Assembly (NCBI GenBank): GCA_963995525.1
Contig: CAXEFP010000911.1
Coordinates: 62,001 to 126,000 of the forward strand
Length of the DNA stretch: 64,000 nt
DNA from: Escarpia spicata
Taxonomy: Eukaryota; Annelida; Polychaeta; Sabellida; Siboglinidae
Reading direction: 5' to 3'
The notes under the pieces were generated by a model. The model saw only the letters and a list, made by a program, of their open reading frames with translations. It was not told where the DNA came from and searched no databases. The position numbers were made by a program, and so were the translations under genes. Below are positions 36,901 through 49,200 of this stretch, one piece after another (positions within the stretch are counted from its first letter, which is position 1; each line of letters opens with the position of its first letter).

Positions 36901-39587
36901 TTGTTACAGGTGAAATACCTTGCTCTCTTAGTCACCTGCCACATCAATGTACTCTTCTTGGCTTCTGTCTGTCCATACATGTATGGTCCACTTGTCACTG
37001 GGACAGTGGTGACAGCAAAGTCACCAGTGTCAACTGACACTCCGTCTTTGCGCCACTGAACCTTCGTGTCACCACTGCCTGACACAGTGCATGTCATCTT
37101 GAAATATTCGTCATTAAACACAGGAGAGTGTGGGATGTCGAAAATGCTTGGATACTCAATCTTGGCAGGTGCTGTATGATGAAACAATTTATATGTATGT
37201 AGCAGCAGTCCAACCGAGAACAGTGAGAAATAATTAATTAAGGTACATAACATAATTAACGAATAATTTCTGAAAAAAATATAATTTCTAATATAAACAA
37301 CAGCTAAGTTATTTTTGACCGCGTTTGGTCAATATCAAGCAAAAACTGGATAAATGTTGTTCGGCTTGATATATTCACTCACCTTGCACTGTCACACAGA
37401 CATTCACCTTGCAATGTCACAGTCATTCACTTTGCACTGTCACACAATCACTCACCTTGCTCTGTCACACAGTCACTCATCTTGCTCTGTCATAAAGTCA
37501 CTCACCTTGCACTGTTCCAGTCACTCACCTTGCAGTGTCACAGTCACTCATTTTGCACTGTCACATTTGCCCACATTGCACTGTCACAGTCACTCAACTT
37601 GCACTGTCACACAGTCACTCATCTTGCTCTGTCATAAAGTCACTCACCTTGCACTGTCACAGTCACTCAACTTGCACTGTCACACAATCACTCACCTTGC
37701 AGTGTCACAGTCACTCACCTTGCACTGTCACATTCGCCCACATTGCACTGTCACAGTCACTCACCTTGCACTGTCACTCACCTAGCAATGTCAGTCACTC
37801 ACCTTGACTGTCACACAGTCACTCACCTTGCTCTGTCATGCAGTCACTCACCTTGCACTGTTCCAGTCACTCACCTTGCAGTGTCACAGTCACTCATTTT
37901 GCACTGTCACATTTGCCCACATTGCACTGTCACAGTCACTCACCTTGCACTGTCACTCACCTTGCATTGTCACAGTCACTCACCTTAAACTGTCACACAG
38001 TCACTCACCTTGCACTGTCACAGTCATTCACCTTGCAATGTCACAGTTACTCACCTTGCAATGTCACAGTCACTCACCTTGCACCATCTCACAGTCACTC
38101 ACCTTGCACCATTACAAAGTCAGTCACCTTGCACCATCACAGTCACTCACCTTGCACTGTCACAGTCACTCACCTTGCACCATCTCACAGTCACTCACCT
38201 TGCACCATTACAAAGTCAGTCACCTTGCACCATCACAGTCACTCACCTTGCAATGTCACAGTCACTCACCTTGCACCATCTCACAGTCACTCACCTTGCA
38301 CCATTACAAAGTCAGTCACCTTGCACCATCACAGTCACTCACCTTGCAATGTCACAGTCACTCACCTTGCACCATCTCACAGTCACTCACCTTGCACCAT
38401 TACAAAGTCAGTCACCTTGCACCATCACAGTCACTCACCTTGCACTGTCACACAGTCACCAACCTTGCACTGTCACACAGTCAATCAACCTTGCACTGTC
38501 ACACAGTCACCAACCTTGCGCTGTCACAGTGGTCCAGTCCGAGTAGTCACTCTGTCCGACCCAGTTGCCTGCCACACAGCTGTATTTGCCTGAATCTTTC
38601 ACACTTGATGGTGTCAGAGTCAGTACAGTTGTGTTCTTGGCGATGTCACTACTGTCCTGTCTGTGCCAGTAGAACCAGGAAGCTGTCGGGTTGCCAGGCT
38701 GACTTGGGGCACGGCAGGTTAAAGACACTTCCATGTCCACTTGCACAGTCACATTTGCTGCATTCACTGATGCTTTGCCATATGGTCGGTCTAATGTGAA
38801 CATAGAGTATATATTACACTTCATACATGTGGAAAAAGGTGATTATTTTGTGTCCATCATACAAATTACTCACAGTGTAGCAACGGTACATAAAGACCAT
38901 TAATATTCTTTGACACAATCTAAACACAACATGAGACATCTTAATTCAGTGTAATTTGTTAGTATAATGAAGCCTATCTTTCAAGAGTAAGCATGATCTT
39001 AGAAACTTGGCAAATGTTTATGTTGTTTTTACAACAGATTGACAGGATTGTGTATTTATGCCATTTTGTACAGTGCACTGACTGTTGGTTTGGCACCTTA
39101 TAAATTTACGATTTTCTTACAGTGAATATTACCACAAAAACAAAGGTATTTCCAAACGTCACATTGGTAGATCTATCAAGCTAATATAGCCTCAAATTAC
39201 AATACATAATATTAAAGATATTTACTAATGCTGAGCAAGAAAAGAGTAGAAATTTCCAAATGAATAACACATATAGCTGTATAATTTTTGTCTCTGAGAG
39301 AAAAGTTGCCTACATTATGTTGCAAAGTTGGTAATTGATAGACATTAAATTTGTTATCATATCACTACAACAATAAACGTATTCCCATGAAAGGGTGCTT
39401 TTCACAACATATGATGTGGAACTAGCAGTAAAGACAGCAGTATTTGTTTCACTTAGCTCTATTACCTCGGGCCATTTCCTGGATTATAAAGCAAAGCATT
39501 TTCTAGGACAACACTACATGTAAACTGGTGCTATCTTCAATTTTTGGTAGTCCTATTAAGATGCCAACTTTAGCATACATCATTCAT

Positions 39588-39620
<33 letters not shown>

Positions 39621-42600
39621 TTTATATATATAATATATATATATAATATATAGTATATATTTTTATACATATATATATATATATACTGTATTGTTCCCTA
39701 TAGATGTGCACTGTCTAACAAATGCCCACCCCCTTTTTACAGAAGGAGAGAAGCGACAGTGATACAGGTGGTGCAGAGGTAGATACCACAGTAGTTGATA
39801 AGTATAGGAGACTGGTCCGCACATTGAAAGAGGCACGCATTGGACAGATCGTGTTATCGGGTATACTGTCAACAATGGGTGGCAGAGGACAATACTATAA
39901 GAATTGCAGAAGAATCAACAGACTGGTATATAAGTTATGTATGGAGGAAGGAGTCGGCTTCATAGACATGTGGGCAAGTTTTGTAGGGAGAGAAGATCTG
40001 TTTATGAGTGATGGGCTTCATCTGAAGGTACAGGCAAGGTAACCAGATCGGTGTTGAGGAACTGCAACAGAAGGAAGGCAAGAGATATGCAGATGCAGTA
40101 GTTGATAAGTATTGGAGACTGGTCAGCACACTGAAAGAGCTTCATAGACATGTGGGCAAGCTTTGTAGGGAGAGAAGATCTGTTTATGAGTGATGGGCTA
40201 TATCTGAGAGGAAAAAGAGCAGCAGTTCTAGGGAGCGAGTTCATTAGATGCATAGGTGAAATTACAGGCATAGTTGAGTATTTAAACTAGATATGTAGAG
40301 CCAGATATGTAGAGCCACCTCATAGAAATAGTAAAAACAAATCTACAATGAAAGGTTCACCAATATCCATAAAAATAAACTTAGATGTGTTTGCTTAAAG
40401 GCCAGAAACATAGTAAATAAGAGAAGCAATTTTGACATCATGATATCAGATATAGACCACGATATAATCATCAAAGAATCATGGGCACATGAAGACATGG
40501 TAGTTGCTGTATTAGCTCTATCGGGTTATGTCATGTTTAGAAAGGACAGACAAGAGAGAAGGGGAGGCGGAGTCATTATGTATATTAAAGAATCCATACA
40601 GGCATATGAAGTACAAATGAAAAGGGAAGCAGATTGATATTTTGGTGCAACATAGTTACCAGAAACTCAACATTAACAATAGGACTAGTTTATCCTAGTC
40701 CTAACATACGACAAGAGGATGATGTAAAACTGCACAATGCTATAAAGGAGATAAGTAAACGGGAATGTGTTATAATGGGTGATTTTAATCATACACATAT
40801 TCAGTGGAAATAATTAGAGTGCTGGAGGTGATGACCAACAGTTTATACTTCTAATACAGGACTGTTTCATTTCCCAACATGTTCTGGAACCAACCAGAGG
40901 TGGGAATGTGTTGGATTTAGTGTTCTCTTCTCAAAACAAATTAGTTGGTAATGTTAAAATACGTGAACCTTTGTAATCTAGTGTCATAACCAGATCCATT
41001 TTAGTATAAAAGTACAATCAGGGAATAATGGTAAAAAGTGATGGCGGAGAAACGTTAACAAGTGCAAATATAAACAGACGAGAAAATATTTAGTACACAT
41101 AGATAGGACTAACTTATTGAAGGACAAGACAGTAACAGAATGTTAGACCATTTTGTAAGATGAGATTGAGAGCATTATTGAAAGATTTGTTCAACTAAAA
41201 AAGCAAGGGAAACGATCTAGGAAGAAACACCTTTCAAAGGAGGCTATATGTACGATTGCTTACAAACAAATTATGTGGGGAGTTTATAGAGACACATAAT
41301 ATAGAAGATTACAACAACTACAAAGAGGCCCTTAACATAGCTACAACCAAAATTAGAAAATCCAAACAAACGTTTGAGCAAAAATTGGCGAATGATATAA
41401 CAAATTATAGCAAGAGTTTTGACGCTTATGTAAGGAGTAAACAGAAGGTTTGAGATAAGGGGGACCACTAGAAGACAGTGCAGGAAACGTAATATCTGAA
41501 GTGTTACAAATGGCAGAGGCCCTGAACGAGTATTTCAGCTCAGTTTTTACCACAGATAATATAAGTTCACTGCCATTATCAGATATTAAATTTGAGGGTG
41601 ATCAATCAAATCAATTATGGCAGCTGTTTGTTACTCCTGAAATGATATCACAGAAAATTAAGATGGTGAAAGAAAACAAATCACCTGGAGTTGACGGGAT
41701 TCCACCAAAACTGTTTAAGGAAATTGTAGACCAAATGAGTACACCACTTGCTATATTCTTTAACTTGTCACTTAAAGAGGGAATCGTTTCTATAGAATAG
41801 AAAGAAGCAAACATTACACCATTATTTAAAAATGGGCCAAGTGGCCTTGAAGTCCTTTGGACTAATACGTCTATATGTGACCCCGGCTGACCAAATGAGT
41901 GATAAGTTGGAAAAATTGTAACATTGTTTTCTTACATCCTTGTAAAAGTTTGGTAGGGTGCTTTACACGGTTTCAAAAAATATGACTGCTACAAAAATTG
42001 GCAAAGTTATGGAGCATTGAACATGGTAGGGATCAAAAAGTGAAAATAAAGAAAACGGCTGTTGAAGTTTTACATTATATATGCAAATGGATTGCATGGA
42101 AATATTACATGCACAACATTCAAATGTGACACACAGTATGTAATATGTATGTTATGTTGCAATGATGCACTGGAAGTACAAATGTGCTGCTACAAAGACT
42201 TATCAAGTTATGCCAGATTATGTCTTCATGTGTAAAACTAAGAGGACAGATTATTTGAGAGCAAAAGGTAGACTCACTGTTTGACACAGTTTAAAACCTA
42301 CAGGCAACTGTCCAGTTTAACAGGGGTCTAGTGGCTTAATGCTGTCTGTTGACACAAGCTACTGCCAGTGACCAATTACACATTAGTCACAGATTCCATC
42401 AAACAATAGCAGGCAGAGAATCTTAGCTCCACAGCTGGGTGTAATACACAACCAGAGCCACCACCAATTCATGGTCAAGTAGATTATCTCAATGCACCAA
42501 TTAAGACAATACACAACACTGTGAGTGACAGTGTCCAGAGTGAGGCCTAAGCAGTGTCCTCATTGCTGAATAGATCAATTAAACCTGCCAAGTGGGTGAC

Positions 42601-45600
42601 ATTCTGCATAAGTGTTCATTAATCCTTAGTTATTGTTCAGAACACCAGACTGACCACATACCTAAACAAAGCGAATGTAATAGGTGAAGAACAGGAAGTG
42701 TTCAAATAGGGTTGAATTGTATTTGTCTTGACCCAAATGGCTTTATTGTGCCTTCATCGATTATAAGAAAGCATTTGATTTAGTAGACCGGTCCTCCCTG
42801 TGGTCTAAGATAATTTCATGCGGTATTAATGGTATTGTGTTGAAAGTTGTATACAACATATACAAAAATGCTAAATCATGTATAAATCAGGGCCAGGCTG
42901 TGTCAGCCTTCTTCTCATGTGATGTATAGGTATGGCAAGGAGAAAACTTGTGTCCTTTGTTATTTGCTATTTACCTGAATCATTTTGAACACTGTTAGCC
43001 ACAATTTTAACGGACTTGACATGGCAGCTGGTGAAATTTACAACAACCTTAGGGATGATGATGTAGAAAATGTAAGTTCTACTATATGCTGATGACACTA
43101 GTGTGATTCAATCAAATACAGATGTCTTGCTTGTGTATAGCGGAACTATGTCAACTCTTCTAATGGTTGACATTTCGTTGTTTCAGGTGTCAACTATATT
43201 GTGAATCTGTAATTATTAGTCTATATTGATACAATTAATTTACACAGTACCATGTTTACACAATGCATGACAAGCGTAAACAGAACAGTAGAATGCATTT
43301 GATATCAATAAAGTGTAGAATATTTCACTCTATAGTTGTCCAGAATATTAATTTTCTATGTTTGTCACCTACAGGTGACAGAATATTAATTTTCTATGTT
43401 TGTCACCTACAGGTTTCTACAGACAATACATCTTTAACCAATAGACACCACAGTCACACCATTTTATAATAATTAAATGAACATCAAAATAAACACAACT
43501 TGCAATTATAGAAAATCAATAGTTTTGAAGATAAAAAGTGTTAGGCAACTGTTCAGTCTAACAGGGGTCAAGTGTGTATACTCTGCCTGGGCTCTGTGAC
43601 CAATTAAAGATTAGTCAAGGTCTTAATGGAACAGTAACACTAGGCTGCAGAACTTAGTCACAATGTTGACTTTATGGCACATTAAACAAAAATCTACTGT
43701 TGGGGGTGTCTACTCTGCCTGGGCACTGTGACCAATTAAAGATTAGTCTCAATGGAACAGTAGCATTAGGCTGCAGAATTTAGTCACAGTGTTGACTTTG
43801 TGGCACATTAAACAAAATCTACTGTTGGGGGTTGTCTCAAGGGCCCTTCTCAAAACCACATCACTAGATAAAGTAACATGTTTGCACTTTGGGGGCCCCT
43901 TAGGTGCCCTTAGAATGATTCAATCAAATACAGATATATTGTATATAGTGGCAGCACCCTAAGATACATCTATGCAAAATCAGAAAAAAAGTTGCTTAAC
44001 AGTTTTTGAAAAAATAGGCCAAATGTTACATTTTTACCAGTTTTGAGGTCCTTGGAGGCCCTAGGGAGCCCTTAAAATGATTCAATCAAGTACATATTTC
44101 TCATGCGTAGTGGCAGTGCCCTAAGATATGTCTATGCAAAATTAGAGAAAAAGTTGCTGAACGGTTTCTGAGATACGGCAGCTAACGGTGGACGCAGCGT
44201 GATGGCAATGGTCCCTTGGACCTTCGGCCAAAGGACTAAAAAGGGATCGAGGAGCAAGACAGATAATTACAGACTAGTGAGCTTAATATCAGTTTTATGC
44301 GAATTATTAGAAACGCTTATTAGAGACCACATGGTGGAATTCCTTGTAAAACATAAATTAATAATTGAATCTCACCATGTGTTCCTGAAAGCTAGGTCTT
44401 GTCTAACCAATCTCTTATGTTTTTTGGAAGAAATTACAAAGTGGGTAGATGATGGGTCACCATTGGATGTTGTCTACTTAGATTTTCAGAAAGCATCTGA
44501 TAAAGTGCCACATTAAAGATTGTTACTTAAACTAAAAGCCCATGGTATAGGGGATGATGTAATCAGAGATTTCAAACTGGAAACCAGTTTTGAGTGGAGT
44601 GCCACAGGGGTCGGTGTTGGGACCTATATTATTCTTGATATATATAAATTATTTGGATGATGATGTATCAAGCAAAGTACTGAAATTCGCAGACGATACA
44701 AAAGTGTTCAGAACAGTTAAAACAGGTGCAGATAAACACACTTTACAGGATGATCTAACAAAATTGGTCAAATGGTCTGAAAATGGGAAATGTTATTCAA
44801 TTTTGGGAAGTGTAAATGCATCCGCATAGGACATGGAAATGTGTACTAAGAATACATTATATCTAAAAATATTATATTAGGTAAAACTGTAAAAGAAAAG
44901 GACTTAGTGCTGACATGAAAGTTTCGGAGCAATGTGGAATTGCTGCTTCAAAGGGTAGGGTAACCAAATACTAGGGTTAATTATGAGAAACATCACATAT
45001 AAGGAAAAACAGCTAATTGTACCACTGTACAAAGCAATAGCTAGGCCACATATGGAATATTGTATACAATCATGGAGGCCATATTGTAAGAAGGACATAG
45101 ATAAGCTAGAAAGCATGCAACGAAGAGCAACTAAGCTGATTCGTGAACTGAAAGATCTTGGTTATGAAGGATGCCTATTAGAATGTGGGTTGACAACATT
45201 AGAGACTAGGAGACTAAGAGGAGACCAAATAGAAGTTTTGAAGATATTGAATGGTTATGAGGATATTGATAGAAATATTTTTTTCAAACTGAAAGAAGGC
45301 AGTATAACCAGAGGGCAAGGAACAGTGTAGGTTGGATATGAGAAAGTATTAATTCTCTCAGAGGACAATAATAAATGAATAAATGACTGGAACAAATGAT
45401 CTCATGACTGTGTTAATGCTAGCAGTGTGAATATGTAAAAAAATAAAATTGACAGCTATCTGGCGAGGGCGGGTTATACGTAGGTGGAAAATTGTTGGGC
45501 TCTCGATAAGCCAAAGGCTTCCTTGTCCGCATGCTGTCTAGAGCTTATAGCTCTGGATGGCAATCTTGATAAATCTCTTGTTAAATCTTGTTGAAGTGAA

Positions 45601-46211
45601 ACAATACACGATAACATATTTTCAAGAGTGAACATGGGCTTGAATAATGCCAAATATGGTAAGCCCCCACTGGCACTACCTTGCAGATAATTTCTATATA
45701 ACAATTAGTTGTACATTAGCTGTACGATAGCATCATGTTTCTGTCAGTTTCGTTTTATTCTCAAAGTCAGGTGTTCTAAAACCGCAGAGGAATGGTCAAA
45801 ATAACGTGATATTCATAATCACGTAACCATATGTAGCCACAAGGATGGGTCAGAAGAACGAAGAGCGCCTGGATGTGTGACTTAACATCTTCAGGAATCC
45901 CTCCCTTTGTGCAGCGCTCGCAGTACGTTGCCCCATTGCTGTTGCATTGTTGCATGGATGTTGGCAAAGCACACGGTTTTGATTGATTTTAGTGCCAATT
46001 CAGCACATACAAATGATTTTCTGCATTGTTCGATGGTATTTATCCAACAATGTGGTCTGGCTAGCACGATGACTATCTGTTTAGCATCACTTGAATAATC
46101 AAAGCAGTTTATTCGTGCTTCCTGAGATGCACACCCAAGCCTTGCACTCATGAACTGCACGTCTATTGGGAATAATACGGTATGTATATATATATGTATA
46201 TATACATATAC

Positions 46212-46249
<38 letters not shown>

Positions 46250-49200
46250 ATATATATACAGTTTATATATAAATATATATATATTGATATGGGGTGGTAA
46301 AGATATATGCAAAACAAAGATTAATACAAAGTGATCAACATTTCACATTTAACAGAATGTATTGAAAACTGATGAAAACAGAAAGACATCAATACATATC
46401 ATACGTATTGACAACAAGTACTTACACCAGACTTTCAGCTGAACAGATACTTTGCCTTGTCCCACACTATTTTCCACCAGACACGTGTATTCCCCAGCGT
46501 CTGTTCTTGAGACTGGATCAATGGTCAGTGATGGCTTCTCGACAGTGCCTCCCTCTAAGTGTTTGTCTCCATTCACTGTGATGACATCTCCACCTTTCTT
46601 CCACCTGACACTGGTCACTGCTGGCCTAGCTTGTGACTGGCATCTGATTGTAGCTTTGTCACCTTCTTTCACTGGCAATGGGACATCCACTGACACTTGT
46701 GGTTTATCTACAACAGTCACATGTCTGCTTCAACACAATGGCTTCTGGAATTGCAACAATTATAGTTTAGTCATAACAACTACACCAGAGCAATCTTGGA
46801 CATGTGTTTGGTCTGACTCACTGGTACTAGCACCAACAGGTTGTCAAGTAACTCACTAGATTGCGCCTCCTTTCTAGAGGACATCCACAGAAAATATTAT
46901 GTGAACATTCTTTGAAAGCAAATGTTGGTATGAACAATCAACTAATGAGTATACAGCTATACAGTGTATGTGAACAGATCAATCAGTCTGGGTGGTACAA
47001 ATCTCTATTCTTTTTATGTATTTTGCAGTCAATTTAACTTTTTTGTTTCACTTGTTAGGAGAACTTTATCAAACAACTACTGCTAGAGGGAGAAAAGAGA
47101 AGCAGGATATGAAATCCAAATTTTTGTTTCCACAAGCATACCCACATAAGTACTTACATGTTTGCTCACATCACCCATTATACCAGAAGATGCAAATGAT
47201 CCTTACAGGCAGATGCTAAACATTTGTAACAAAAAATGAGGATAAACTGAAAGAAAGGGAACTTATCAAGGAATTGCTGTCTCTCTAGTACATAAGCTGT
47301 ACTCTAGAGAGATATGTTAGTTGACACTTAGACCTAGCATCAGCCGCCTTTGGTAAACCATGGTAGGTCATATTTTCTAACAAAGGCATCTTAACATGAC
47401 TGAAAGCATTGTTACTGTTACATAGAGCATAGCAATATATGGATAATATTGTTTAATTTTTTTTAACAAAACGATGCATCTGTGTTCTATTCAGACACAG
47501 TTGATCTGCAAAACTAATACACTGAAATAAATGTGTACTTACAGTTGACCAGGAGTGGAAACTCGACACCATGGACTCCAGTTCCCGCAATGTTAGTTGC
47601 AACACACGAGTAGTCGCCATCATCCCGGGAATGGTCAAGTGAACTTATTGTCAAGTCTCTGTCACTTAGTTGATAGTGACCAGAGGAAGAGATTGATGTG
47701 GTTCCTGTCTGCCATGTCACTGTGCCATCTCTTGGTCTGCCATCTGTGATGTCACATGTCAGTGTCACTGACTGGCCTTGTGTTGGAGGAGTGGAGCCTT
47801 TCTTAGTCACTCTGGTACTTGGTGGGTCTGTAACAGACACATCGGCTCACATCAATAATGTGAAGTATAATTATCACACTGGAAAACATCACAATTGTAT
47901 ATGTAGAATTTTTATTATTAAAATGGCCTCTGCTCAGTACACTTGACTCAAATGAAAACATCCAATTATAATGTAAACAACAAAATTATAAATGCATGTT
48001 TTAATCAAGTCACTCACATGCGATTCACTCATAAGAATTGGAAATAGGACGTGTACAAAATAAGCTAAGATTCAGTCGGACAAACACTACGATTAACCAA
48101 TACGATCTAAGCTCCAAATCCCACTGGGACTCCTGGGTGAAATTAAAATAATCTCAATCTACAAACCACCCAAATGCATGCCTACAAAATGTCAGCCCCA
48201 TACATGTGGAACTGACAGAGGTATGCTGTATGGAAACACAAACACAGGCAATCCACACATTGTTTTGTACAGTAAAACCTGTCCATAATGGACAGCATCG
48301 GGACTGCGCAATATTACCATTATAGGCAAAATGTCCTATGGACAGATCACGCTAGTGCGCATGGTGGCTCTTATGGATTAATTTTTTACATGTTGGGCTA
48401 GACTAATCTGGAATGAGTTCAATGATGTACAATGCTTGGAGGTAGAGAATTCCACTCTTTTATTGTGACTGAGAAAAAGTTGTTTCCAAATATGTTTGTC
48501 GAGTGCCTAATTTGTACTAACTGTTTATTATGTTTACGTGAGCATCTGGTGTTGCGTTTGATGTATTGATCTAGTGGGATATCTATGAGGTTATGTTCCA
48601 TTTTATATAATATGCTAAGTCTTTGATTTTTTTTCTTGATTGGAAGGTGTCCCACTGGAGATCTTTAAGGGTTGTGTTACCGTTCCTGGCTCTCTAGAAT
48701 AGTTGTTCTTACAAAATCTGGCGGCTTGTCTCTGGGTTCTTTCTAGGAGCTTGATATTTCTTAGGCAATGTGGATCCCATGATGCTGACGCATATTCAAG
48801 TACAGGGTGGACAAGGGTTGTGTAGGCTATGGACTTGATTTGGGTTGGGCATTTATTTAAATTTCTTCTAATAATTCCTAATGTCTGTTGTGCTTTTTTG
48901 TGACTGAGTTGCTTTGTATTGTCCAATTTAATGTATTTGATATATGTATGCCAAGATAACAGTGTGATTCAACAGATTTAAGTTGTTGTCCGCAGAAGGT
49001 GTAGAGATTTGGTGTCAGTTTTCTTGAGGCTATTGTCATTGTATAACATTTAGTGGGGTTGAATTTCATAAGCCAAGTGTGTTGCCATTTCTCAAGTTTG
49101 AGCAAATCGTTTTGGAGGACAGATGTGTCTTGGTCAGTTTTAATCGGTGAATATAACAGGCAGTCGTCTGCAAAAAAGCGAACAGTTGAGGAAAGATTGT

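Larger units (their letters stand above)
39700..45610 (+). mobile_element. L2-type LINE, antisense in the receptor intron, split by a nested insertion
   Basis: ORF1 with an esterase-type domain (39722-40042), APE endonuclease (about 40420-40800: DIDHDIIIKESWAHED, FRKDRQERRGGGVIMYI, IMGDFNHTHIQW), linker (41256-41453), RT start (41501-41836: ENKSPGVDGIPPK), a foreign block (about 41840-44237), RT continued (44237-44830: DNYRLVSLISVLCELLETL, SGVPQGSVLGPILFL, FADDTKVF), and C-terminus (44983-45330: EYCIQSWRPYCKKDID, LTTLETRRLRGDQIEVLKIL). The tail ends with AAATCTTGTT words near 45590. Frames are broken repeatedly. It is one of the most complete elements here. Confidence 0.85.

Noticed and set aside
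37354..38799. Very long overlapping plus-strand open frames (HLALSQSLTLHCH type)
   Set aside because: They are translations of the minisatellite in all three frames; the unit happens to lack stops on this strand.
46099..46317. Minus-strand frame of IYIYIY composition
   Set aside because: TA microsatellite only.
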